DNA from: JBGQOG01 sp052113705 | GTDB taxonomy: Bacteria > Pseudomonadota > Alphaproteobacteria > Rhodobacterales > Rhodobacteraceae | Reading direction: 5' to 3' | Assembly: GCF_052113705.1 (NCBI RefSeq) | Contig: NZ_JBGQOG010000008.1 | Span: 133,607-197,606, forward strand | DNA: 64,000 nt | Translations under genes and position numbers: made by a program | Shown here: positions 52,669 to 60,450 of the stretch, in pieces | How the letters are laid out: each line of letters begins with the position of its first letter | Position numbering within the stretch: the first letter of the stretch is position 1 | Notes under the pieces: model-generated | What the model saw: only the letters and a program-made list of their open reading frames with translations | The model's database searches: none | What the model was told of the DNA's origin: nothing

Positions 52669-53190
52669 TCAGGGCGTCACGGTCAGACGAACGGCACCAA
52701 GCTCCGCCGTACCCGCGGCTTGCGCGCGTGCGGCCGCGCCGGTCCAGTCCAGCGGCAGATGCACCAGCTCATGCCCGCCCTTTTCGCGCGCAACTTCGAG
52801 GGCGAGCCGGTAGTTGCCGGGGGGCAGTTCGGCCAGACCGCCGGTTTCAGAGGTCAGCGTCAGGCGATGCGTGCCCGGCCCCCGGGTGGGGCCGCTGATG
52901 CCATCGGCGGGCAGGGTCATCGCCTTGCCCTCGGCCCGCCACCAACTGCGCAGGTCCTTCAGAAAGCCCGCGCCGATATTGTCGCGCAGCCGGGTGTCAT
53001 ACCAGACCGCCAGCGTGGTCAGGGGCGCGCCGCCCGCCGCCGGTTCAATCCAGGCGGCGAGGTAGGGACGGTAGTAGGGGGCGGTGTCGAGCTGCGGCAA
53101 GGTCAGCTCAAGCGTCAGCTCCGATGCCAGCGCGGGGGCAGCGGCCAGCCCCCCCGCCATGATCGGCAAGACCATGTGACCAAGGCGCAT
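52669..53190 (-). CDS. DUF2271 exported protein, probable flavinylation target
   Basis: 173 aa. Signal peptide to about residue 23 (ending ALAS), then the DUF2271 beta fold: YLAAWIEPAAGG, AVWYDTRLRDNIGAGFLKDLRSWW and HELVHLPLDW. Residues 96-102 read DGISGPT followed by RGPG; this matches the Asp-x-x-Ser/Thr-Gly-x-Thr pattern modified by ApbE, with Thr102 as likely FMN site. The ATG at 53190 gives the signal peptide. Just downstream of the EF-hand gene, in the same operon as apbE. Confidence 0.8.
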   Translation of the reverse strand: MRLGHMVLPIMAGGLAAAPALASELTLELTLPQLDTAPYYRPYLAAWIEPAAGGAPLTTLAVWYDTRLRDNIGAGFLKDLRSWWRAEGKAMTLPADGISGPTRGPGTHRLTLTSETGGLAELPPGNYRLALEVAREKGGHELVHLPLDWTGAAARAQAAGTAELGAVRLTVTP

Positions 53191-53200
53191 CCTCTGCGCC

Positions 53201-53770
53201 TCAGTTCGCCGGTTGCGCCGCAGCGCCGCCGGTGTCGCCGGTGTCGCCCGCCGTATCGTCACGGTCTTCGCGCTCGGGCTCCGGATCGGTGGCGTCGATC
53301 ACACCGTCCTTGTTGCTGTCCAGCCGGTCAAAGGTGGAGGCGGCGACCAGTTGCTGCTCGTCCCAGGACAAGAGCCCATCGCGGTTGCGGTCGACGATGG
53401 CATGGCGGACAGACGCCTGTTTCATCGAATTCTCGTAACGCTCATCTGGTTGCTTGTTCTGGTCGGCATATTGCTGCTTCAAGCGGCCCTCGAACTCGGC
53501 CACATACTCGGCCTCATTCAAGGCGCCATCCTTGTCAGCATCCGCCTCGTCAAAGCGGGTTTTGCGAACCTGGGTATATTCCTCAAGCGTCAGGGTGCCG
53601 TCGCCATTGGCGTCATAGGCGGCGATCACGGCGGCCTTGCCATGCCCGCCCGCCACACCGGGAACGGCGGTGGCGGTGGTGTCATCACTGGCCGGGGCCG
53701 GGCTCTCTTGCGCCGTGGTCACCACCGGCAGGAGGAGAGCGAGTGTCAGGGAAATCAGGGCAGGTTTCAT
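53201..53770 (-). CDS. exported EF-hand protein
   Basis: 189 aa. Signal peptide MKPALISLTLALLLPVVTTAQ. Four EF-hand loops: DANGDGTLTLEE, DADKDGALNEAE, DRNRDGLLSWDE and DSNKDGVIDATD (the last with Asp at position 12). It should bind calcium in the periplasm. Acidic low-complexity tail. AAGGAA precedes the ATG. Located between the TonB receptor and DUF2271 genes; a structural or sensing role in the complex is inferred only from position. Confidence 0.88.
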   Translation of the reverse strand: MKPALISLTLALLLPVVTTAQESPAPASDDTTATAVPGVAGGHGKAAVIAAYDANGDGTLTLEEYTQVRKTRFDEADADKDGALNEAEYVAEFEGRLKQQYADQNKQPDERYENSMKQASVRHAIVDRNRDGLLSWDEQQLVAASTFDRLDSNKDGVIDATDPEPEREDRDDTAGDTGDTGGAAAQPAN

Positions 53771-53856
53771 CGCAGGTTCCTTGTGGAGAGGGGCGTTCCC
53801 CCTCAGGTCAGATCGGAAAAAGGGGTGGCGGGGAGGGGCAGCCCCCCCCCGCCGGA

Positions 53857-55812
53857 TCAGAACGTCTTGGCGAGGCTGAGGTTGATGCTGCGCCCGGCGG
53901 CGGCGCGGGTGGCCAGACGCGGGGTGTAGTCCTCGTCGAACAGGTTCTCGACGCGCAGGCGCATTTCGACCCCGTTCAGAGGTCCCTCGGCGGGGGTGTA
54001 GCTGACCGAGGCGCTGTGGATGAAGCTCGACGGGGTCACCGTGCTCGCCCGGTCCATCTCGAGGTTGTAGACGCCTTCCCATTTCAGGTTCAGGCCATTG
54101 TCGAACCGCTTGCCCAAGCCCAGACGCAGCTGGTCGGCGGGTTCCTGCGACCAGTAATCATTCGCGGCGCCTGCGGTCAGGTTGCTGCCCTTGACGAAAT
54201 TCGCATTCAGATCGGCATAGACGCCCGAGGCCATCGAATAAGCGGCCTCGATCTCAACGCCCGAGATCTCGACATCGGTGACGCCGGAATAGGTGGTCAT
54301 GTCCCAGACACGGGTCTGATAGGCGTTCAGTTTCACCGACAGCGCATCGCTTTCGGCCAGCACATCGCCCGCATTGTAGGAAAAGCCGAGCTCATGCGTG
54401 CGCGCCTTTTGCGACTGGGTCATATAGCCCACATTCGTCAGGTCATCGAGGATCGGCATGTTCTCGGAATAGGAGGCCGAAGCAAAGACCGCAAAGCCAT
54501 TGTCAAAGGCATAGCGCAGCGAGGCGCCGCCCATCAGCGCATCGTTGTCATAGATGCCATAGCCATATTCGCTGCCATCAATATGCTGATCTTCATAGCG
54601 GATCGCCGGGCTGAACGTGTACCGCCCCGCCGTCATGTCATCCACGAGGAACAGCGCCTTGCGGGTGTCGAGCCCGCCGGGGGCGGAGCTGGCATCGAGG
54701 CGGTCTTTCTCGATATATTCCACGCCCGCCCGCAGTTTATGCTCGGTGCCGCCCAAGGCGAAGCGGGCGGTGTTCTTGGCCGTCAGCTTGGTCGTGACAT
54801 AGGATTGATCGGCATCGAGCAGGGGATTGCCGCCGCCACTGGCCGTGGCGTTCTGGATGATCTCCTGATCGGCCTGGCTGAGCGAGACCTCGACATTCAC
54901 CAGATCGCTGCCCGGCGCATAGCCATAGGTCAGGACGCTGGTTTTCGAATGGATGTCGCGGTCGACATTGCCGAAATTCGTCTCGCCGAACTGGTCATAG
55001 GGGACATCGCGTTCCGAACTTTGCGTGTCGCTGTAGCTGAAGGTCAGCGAATGCGCATTGTCCTGCCCAAAGCGGACCTTGCCCTTCAGGAGATAGGACG
55101 GCGTGTCAAAGCTGGTGTTGGCCACCGTATTGCCCGCGCCGTCGCTGTAATCGCCTTGCCGCCGGGTGGTGTAGTTGAAAAGCAGCTCAACCCGCTCGCT
55201 CGGCTGATAGGCCAGCGTGGTTGAGCTGGCAAAAGCATCGCCGTTTGAGCCATAGCTGAGCGACTGCCGCACCCGGAACCCGGGTTGGCCGCCGGTGAAA
55301 TCCGAGGCATCCTTGGTGGTCATCCGCACCATGCCGCCAACCGCGCCCGAGCCATATTCAAAGGTGCCGACCGAGCCACGGATCACCTCGGCCTGTTTGT
55401 AGAGCGCGGGGTCGGTGTAAAGCTGCGTGCCGATCCGGTAGAGCTCTTCGGCCCCGGTTGCCGCGCCATCGATCTGGAACTGCACCATCTGATCGTTGCC
55501 ATAGGTGCCCGACCAGGCACCAAAGCCGCGGATGTTCACAGCCGATCCACCCGGCGTCGCGCCATTCACCAGCGTCACGCCGGGCACTGAATCCAGCAGC
55601 TCGGCAACGGTAGAGGCCTGGCGTTCCTCGATTTCTTCGGAATCGACGATGGTCGACGGGGTGGCGGTCTGCGTCTGCACCGCCCGGTCGGATTGCACCG
55701 TGATCGCCTGAAGAACGATCGGCTGATCCGCGGTCTGGCCCCAAAGGGCCGTGGGTATAAGCAACGCGGCGCTGCCCAGAAGCAACGCGCGCATGGAGGC
55801 CACTCCAGCCAT
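53857..55812 (-). CDS. TonB-dependent outer-membrane receptor
   Basis: 651 aa. Signal peptide, then a TonB-box-like QAITVQS, plug domain (IEERQASTVAELLDSVPGVTLVNG, SAVNIRGFG, AEVIRGSVGTFEYGSGAVGGMVRMTTKD) and a 22-strand barrel ending with Phe (LSLAKTF). Plug and barrel style resemble haem/haemoprotein receptors, but ligand choice is uncertain. Start at 55812 (AAGGAC upstream) or 55794. First gene of the iron/flavin cluster; a perfect palindrome lies about 140 bases upstream. Confidence 0.9.
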   Translation of the reverse strand: MAGVASMRALLLGSAALLIPTALWGQTADQPIVLQAITVQSDRAVQTQTATPSTIVDSEEIEERQASTVAELLDSVPGVTLVNGATPGGSAVNIRGFGAWSGTYGNDQMVQFQIDGAATGAEELYRIGTQLYTDPALYKQAEVIRGSVGTFEYGSGAVGGMVRMTTKDASDFTGGQPGFRVRQSLSYGSNGDAFASSTTLAYQPSERVELLFNYTTRRQGDYSDGAGNTVANTSFDTPSYLLKGKVRFGQDNAHSLTFSYSDTQSSERDVPYDQFGETNFGNVDRDIHSKTSVLTYGYAPGSDLVNVEVSLSQADQEIIQNATASGGGNPLLDADQSYVTTKLTAKNTARFALGGTEHKLRAGVEYIEKDRLDASSAPGGLDTRKALFLVDDMTAGRYTFSPAIRYEDQHIDGSEYGYGIYDNDALMGGASLRYAFDNGFAVFASASYSENMPILDDLTNVGYMTQSQKARTHELGFSYNAGDVLAESDALSVKLNAYQTRVWDMTTYSGVTDVEISGVEIEAAYSMASGVYADLNANFVKGSNLTAGAANDYWSQEPADQLRLGLGKRFDNGLNLKWEGVYNLEMDRASTVTPSSFIHSASVSYTPAEGPLNGVEMRLRVENLFDEDYTPRLATRAAAGRSINLSLAKTF

Positions 55813-55949
55813 GCGAAAAGTCCTTGTATAGGATTGACGCGCCCGGAAAGAACCGCGCCGCAATCCGGAATGTGAAGGGGAGTGCTGGGGGCCAAAGCTG
55901 GTACCGGGCTGGCGGCTGTTTAGGGCGACCACGGTCGCGAGTCAATCCT

Positions 55950-55973
55950 GATTTAATTAGTAAGAATTAAATC
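55950..55973. promoter_or_regulatory. palindrome upstream of the TonB receptor
   Basis: GATTTAATT-AGTAAG-AATTAAATC, exact 9-bp arms with a 6-base spacer, in an AT-rich island within GC-rich DNA. Position and composition suit an iron-responsive operator (Irr/Fur-like), although it does not match a consensus exactly. Confidence 0.6.
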
Positions 55974-56019
55974 TGACGCTTCTGCTGCAAAGCTCTTGGC
56001 TGAAGCCTGATGCAATTTT

Positions 56020-56556
56020 CGCTCAAAGTTACAAAGTCGCCAGCCGGGACCCTCGTGCGGGATGATCAGATGGGCATCCGCATCGGTAATGCTTTGAACG
56101 GTATAGCCAACATGCCCGCTGTGCTGCGCGCGGGTTGCCATGGCGCGGGCATCAGGGTCGGAGAGGGATATCTGGCCGTCTGGCGTATCGCCCAAGGCCT
56201 ATCCCATCGTCAGAAGGCGTTCGATCTCGCGCCGGATGCGGTGATCGCGGCCCGTCAGGCGGGCGGCCCGTTCGGTTCGCGCTTCACCTGTTTCCTGACG
56301 GTCGATGCGTTCGGGATCCTCGATATAGCGCCCGACTTCCACCTCCGGATGTGCCGGGCGGCTCGCGGTTTTGCCCTTGCTGAAGGTAGGGTCCCGACTG
56401 TTGACCGCTTTGAACTTGCTGCCATCGACGGCGACCGTGTCCCCCTTAAGCTCGCCAATCCGGCGTCACAGCTCAACGGATTGCGCGCGGACCCGGCGGA
56501 TGGCGCTGCCATTATCGCGCGGGAAGTCCGCGATGGTCCTGTGATCCGGAACCAGT
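56020..56556 (-). mobile_element. IS1182-family transposase remnant
   Basis: Minus-strand pieces in different frames read DHRTIADFPRDNGSAIRRV, then GDTVAVDGSKFKAVNSRDPTF, then GDTPDGQISLSDPDARAMAT and HVGYTVQSITDADAHLIIPHE. This is the order and content of the central part of IS1182-type transposases (HKTIADF, VAIDGSKFKAVN, DPDARSM, VGYNVQ). Frameshifts near 56197 and a stop near 56480 break it; both ends are missing. Confidence 0.75.
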
Positions 56557-56945
56557 CACTCAGGGAAGGTGTGGTCTGATCCCGGCTGGCAGCCGATCTT
56601 GCAGAACGACCGCTCCAAGCTTCGCCATCTCTCACCGCTCGCGGCCGACTGCTTTGGGCCGGTCAGGTCGATATGGCCGCGCTGGCCGCAAGAAAGCCCC
56701 GCCGCACGCCGCAAAGCAACGTCGGGCAAACTGCTGCTCTTGGCGACAGGTGCTGCGAACGGCAGTTGGCATAGAGGCGACGGCAGTACTGTTCTGGCCG
56801 GGTGGCATCGGTCAGAGTTTTCAGACGCTCTCGTCGTTCACCGTGCGGCCTGCCGGACGCGTTTCTTTGGGGCGCGCTTGGTCCCCGCGCCATCGCGGTT
56901 GGCCTTCGGCTTCACGCCGCGCATCATCTTCGCGGCCAGCCCTGG
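56557..56945. other. degenerate region between IS fragments
   Basis: About 390 bases with no convincing gene in six frames. It lies between the IS1182 and IS21 fragments and is most likely eroded mobile-element DNA. Confidence 0.4.
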
Positions 56946-57026
56946 GACCCGCTCGGCCGCCTGGCCCATCACTGCGACATCGTCGAAACCGGCAATGAGA
57001 GCTGGCGCTTCAAGACCCGCGAATGA
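56946..57026 (+). mobile_element. IS21-family IstB helper, C-terminal fragment
   Basis: The plus strand encodes DPLGRLAHHCDIVETGNESW and then RFKTRE with a stop. This is the typical last segment of IstB ATPases (LTHHCDIVETGNDSWRFKNR). Only about 26 residues remain. Confidence 0.6.
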
Positions 57027-57176
57027 CCAAGACCCCGCTGACCCGATATGGCTGCGCTGTGTGAGGGCGACATCGCATCGGGCCAGCTCCCCAAGCGCTC
57101 CAAAGGCCCGCCTGTTGTGAAATGCGCATGCGCAAAGCCGCTTGGCCGAGGCAGCCCCGTCGCGGAGGTTTGGAGC

Positions 57177-58199
57177 CTACGCCAGAGGTGCTGTCGATTT
57201 TCGCGGAATCAGGCTTGGCGTGATCCGGCGGATTTCCTGCGAGTGCTCGTCGTCAAACAACAGGTGCAGCGCCACCTCGGCGATCCGGTCGAACGGGACC
57301 CGGACGGTGGTCAGAGGTACCGGCAGGCGGCTGACGATCGGAATGTCGTTATACCCCACCAGAGAAATATCGCCCGGCACCGAGAGGCCCGCCTGCGCAA
57401 TCGCTGACATGCTGCCAATTGCCGTATTGTCGTTGATCGCAAAGATGGCGGTCGGCGGCTGATCGAGTGCCAGCAATTCCCGCGCAGCGGTTTCGCCGGA
57501 TTCGATGCTGAAGGTGGAAGCAACGATATAGCGGGGATCTTCGGCAATGCCGGCTTCGGTCAGGGCCTGGCGGTAGCCGTCCAACCGGCCCCGCGAGCTG
57601 CTGGCATAGACCGGCCCTGCGATGATGCCGATACGCCGGTGACCAAGGTCCAGCAGATGCCGCGTCGCGAGATAGCCGCCCAGCTGGTCATCCCCGACCG
57701 AGGCCGCGCTGCTGCCATTGTGCCGCAGCGCATGCACAATCGGCACGCCGCGTGCCCGCAGCTCTTCGGCGAACGGGTCATCCTCGCGCGCGGTCGTCAT
57801 CACCAGCCCGTCCACGCCCCGGCGGATCAGCGCCTCTGCCGCCTTGCGGCTGGCCTCCGGGTTGTCATCGGTGGTGGCCACGATGGCAAAGCGCCCCTGT
57901 TGGGCCGCGGCCAGCGAGATGGCCTCATAGAACATCGCCATCACCGTATCGGTCAGTCGCGGCACGATGACGCCGATCATCCCTGTAGAGCCGCGCCGCA
58001 GATTGGCGGCGGAAAGATCCCGGATATAGCCCAGCCTGCGCGCGACCTCCTGCACCCGGCGCAGCTTGGGCGAATCTGCCTGCGGCAACCGCTCATCCAG
58101 CATCCGCGAGACGGTGGATTTCGAAACACCGGCTTCGCGGGCCACATCGTGGAGGGTCACCTTACCCCTTGATCTTGCCTCGATTTCGTCCTCGGCCAT
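57177..58199 (-). CDS. LacI-family regulator of the aldolase/TRAP operon
   Basis: 340 aa. Helix-turn-helix VTLHDVAREAGVSKSTVSRMLDERLPQADSPKLRRV, hinge LSAANLRRGSTGMIGVIVP, then the effector domain ending VPGDISLVGYNDIPIVSRLPVPLTTVRVPFDRIAEVAL. ATG at 58199 follows GAGGAA; the frame is open to 58523 but would cover the operators. Divergent from the aldolase gene with 154 bases between, including two operator half-sites pairs. Confidence 0.9.
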   Translation of the reverse strand: MAEDEIEARSRGKVTLHDVAREAGVSKSTVSRMLDERLPQADSPKLRRVQEVARRLGYIRDLSAANLRRGSTGMIGVIVPRLTDTVMAMFYEAISLAAAQQGRFAIVATTDDNPEASRKAAEALIRRGVDGLVMTTAREDDPFAEELRARGVPIVHALRHNGSSAASVGDDQLGGYLATRHLLDLGHRRIGIIAGPVYASSSRGRLDGYRQALTEAGIAEDPRYIVASTFSIESGETAARELLALDQPPTAIFAINDNTAIGSMSAIAQAGLSVPGDISLVGYNDIPIVSRLPVPLTTVRVPFDRIAEVALHLLFDDEHSQEIRRITPSLIPRKSTAPLA

Positions 58200-58243
58200 G
58201 TGTTCCTCTGCGGTGCAATTCCGGCTTTCTCTCAAACTAGCAC

Positions 58244-58299
58244 TTGACAGAAGCAAGGTGCAATGTATTTTTGGGAACGATCTCGGGAACGTTCCCAAA
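58244..58299 (+). promoter_or_regulatory. promoter and LacI operators of the aldolase/TRAP operon
   Basis: TTGACA (58244-58249) and TATTTT (58266-58271) with a 16-base spacer form the promoter. TTTGGGAACG (58270-58279) and CGTTCCCAAA (58290-58299) are exact inverted copies, and within them GGGAACGTTCCC (58285-58296) is a perfect 12-bp palindrome with central CG. Repressor bound here would cover the start of transcription. Confidence 0.78.
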
Positions 58300-58353
58300 T
58301 AGACGGAAGCCGCCCGGGCCGACCACGTCAAAATCGAATCTGGAGGAAATTTT

Positions 58354-59295
58354 ATGCAACCCATGGACCTTCGCGGCCTCAACCCGGCTCCCGTCACCGC
58401 GTTCAAGAAGGATGGCTCGCTGGACATCGACGCCAACGTCCGCATCGCGAAATGGCTGGCCAGTTTTCCCGATGTGAAATCGATGGTGATCCTTGGCCAT
58501 GCGGGCGAGGGGACCTTCCTCACCGCGGATGAGCGTCTGGAACTGATCCGCGCCTATAAGGATGCGGTGGATCTGCCGATCATCGCGGGCATCACCGGCG
58601 AAGGTACCAAGGTTGCAGCCGAAGAAGCCAAACGGTCGCTGGATGCAGGCGCCACCGGCGCGCTCGTCTATCCTAACCATGGCTGGCTGCGTTTTGGCTT
58701 TCAGAAGGGCGCACCGCAGGACCGCTACAAGGCGATCTATGAAGAGGGCGGCCTGCAAACCATCCTGTTCCAATACCCGGATGCGACCAAGGCCTCCTAT
58801 GACCTCGACACCCAGCTCGAGATTGCCGCCCAGCCGGGCTGTGTCGCCACCAAGAACGGCGTGCGCAACATGAAGCGTTGGTATGTCGAGATCCCCGAGC
58901 TGAAAAAGGCGCAGCCGGATCTGCAAATCCTGTCCTGCCACGACGAATGGCTGCTGCCGACCATGTTCGATGTCGACGGCCTGCTGGTCGGCTATGGCAA
59001 TATCGCGCCGGAGCTGCTGATCGACCTGATCAAGGCCGGTAAGGCGCAGGATTATCCGACCGCCCGCAAGGTGTTTGAACAACTTCTGCCGGTGACCCGC
59101 GCGGTCTATCACCGCGGCTCGCATATGGAGGGCACCGTCGCGCTCAAGATCGGTCTGCGTCACCGTGGCCTGCTGGACAACGCCACCATCCGCGAGCCGC
59201 TGAAAGATCTGGGCACCGCTGCCGAGCGCGAGATCGAAGCGGCCTTTGATGCCGCCGGTATCGGCCGCGTCAGCCTGGCGATGGCCGCCGAATAA
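58354..59295 (+). CDS. dihydrodipicolinate synthase-family aldolase/dehydratase
   Basis: 313 aa class I aldolase fold. Schiff-base lysine is Lys167 in GCVATKNGV; Tyr141 in ILFQYPD is the conserved proton-transfer tyrosine. The GHAGEGTFLTADERLELI segment corresponds to the GTTGE pyruvate-carboxylate loop but reads GHAGEGT. It therefore acts on pyruvate or a 2-keto acid; its sugar-acid substrate is not known. CTGGAGGAAA precedes the ATG. First gene of the operon with the TRAP importer. Confidence 0.82.
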   Translation: MQPMDLRGLNPAPVTAFKKDGSLDIDANVRIAKWLASFPDVKSMVILGHAGEGTFLTADERLELIRAYKDAVDLPIIAGITGEGTKVAAEEAKRSLDAGATGALVYPNHGWLRFGFQKGAPQDRYKAIYEEGGLQTILFQYPDATKASYDLDTQLEIAAQPGCVATKNGVRNMKRWYVEIPELKKAQPDLQILSCHDEWLLPTMFDVDGLLVGYGNIAPELLIDLIKAGKAQDYPTARKVFEQLLPVTRAVYHRGSHMEGTVALKIGLRHRGLLDNATIREPLKDLGTAAEREIEAAFDAAGIGRVSLAMAAE

Positions 59296-59372
59296 AAACC
59301 GCCGCAAAGGCGATGAAAAGGTGATTGCCCCCGGCGCAAACCCGGGGGCATCCTGAACTCAGGGAGGAAACC

Positions 59373-60374
59373 ATGTTCAATTTCACGCTTACGCGTCTGC
59401 GTCTGGCCGCCACCGCGGGCCTCGCAGCCACGATCCTTGCAACCTCGGTTGCCGCTCAGGAGGTCCGCATCGGCGCCATGCGCGAGGGCTCGTCCTGGTA
59501 TGTCTTTGCCGCGACGCTCGAACAGATGATCGAGCCGATCCTCGGTGCCAACAGCGTTGAAATCATCGCGCGGGGCGGCGGTATTGCAAACCCGATGGTG
59601 GTGCAGGGGGGCAAGGCGGAGGTCGCGCTTTCCAACGTTGCCTCTGCCGTCTGGGCGCAAAAGGGCGATGATGTGTACGAGGGTATGAAAGCCCCCGATA
59701 TCCGTGCTCTGGTCGGCGGGCTGAACGACGTTTACGTCGGTGTCATGGCGCGCAAGGCCTTTACCGATCAGATGGGCACCACCGATCTCGCGGCGATCAT
59801 GGCCTCGGGCAAGCCGGTGCGCGTGCTGATCAAGCCGGTTGGTTCCTCTGCCGTGCCGGTCGCGCAGATGATCTTTGAAGGGCTTGGCACGTCGATCGAT
59901 CAGATCAAGGCCAATCGCGGCGAGATCATCCAAGTCGATACCGACCAGATCGCCGACCAGATGCGCAACGGCAATGCCGACATCTACATCGACACGATGA
60001 TCAAGGGTCATCCCACCATCACCGAAGTGGCATTGACCGTCGATGTGGTGTTCCTCGACATTCCGCCCGCGGCCATGACCGTGCTGGAAGAGAACGGTCT
60101 GACCCCCGGATCCTACGGGCCCGAGTGGTTCAAGGGCCAGACGGCGGAAAACCTCGGTGCCAATCTTGGCACCGTGCTGATCGCCAACGCGTCGCTGGAT
60201 GATGAAACCGCCTATCTGATCACCAAGACGATCATCGAGAATGCCGATGTGCTCAAGGTCTCGCATGGGGCCTGGTCGCAATTCGACCCGAAGAAAGCGA
60301 TGCTGCCCACGAATGTCGGCATCGAGCTGCACCCCGGCGCGCTGCGCTACTACCGTGAAGCTGGCCTGATGTGA
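59373..60374 (+). CDS. TAXI-family TRAP transporter solute-binding protein
   Basis: 333 aa. Signal peptide ending SVAAQ, then VRIGAMREGSSWYVFAATLEQMIEPIL, IIARGGGIANPMVVQGGKAEVALSN and LIKPVGSSAVPVAQMIFE, as in TAXI (TRAP-associated extracytoplasmic immunogenic) proteins. AGGGAGGAAACC precedes the ATG at 59373. It hands its ligand to the fused permease encoded next. A perfect 11-bp hairpin follows the stop. Confidence 0.87.
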   Translation: MFNFTLTRLRLAATAGLAATILATSVAAQEVRIGAMREGSSWYVFAATLEQMIEPILGANSVEIIARGGGIANPMVVQGGKAEVALSNVASAVWAQKGDDVYEGMKAPDIRALVGGLNDVYVGVMARKAFTDQMGTTDLAAIMASGKPVRVLIKPVGSSAVPVAQMIFEGLGTSIDQIKANRGEIIQVDTDQIADQMRNGNADIYIDTMIKGHPTITEVALTVDVVFLDIPPAAMTVLEENGLTPGSYGPEWFKGQTAENLGANLGTVLIANASLDDETAYLITKTIIENADVLKVSHGAWSQFDPKKAMLPTNVGIELHPGALRYYREAGLM

Positions 60375-60380
60375 CCCGAT

Positions 60381-60410
60381 GGGCGCGGCTGACCGAGTGC
60401 AGCCGCGCCC
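60381..60410 (+). other. stem-loop between TAXI protein and permease genes
   Basis: GGGCGCGGCTG pairs exactly with CAGCCGCGCCC over an 8-base loop, followed by TTTCCC. It starts seven bases after the stop codon of the binding-protein gene. Confidence 0.7.
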
Positions 60411-60450
60411 TTTCCCGCCATCGCACCGCCGCGCCACAACGGAGTAGATC

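Noticed and set aside
52492..55224. 910-codon plus-strand frame over the TonB receptor cluster
   Set aside because: No motif, and it spans four well-supported minus-strand genes.
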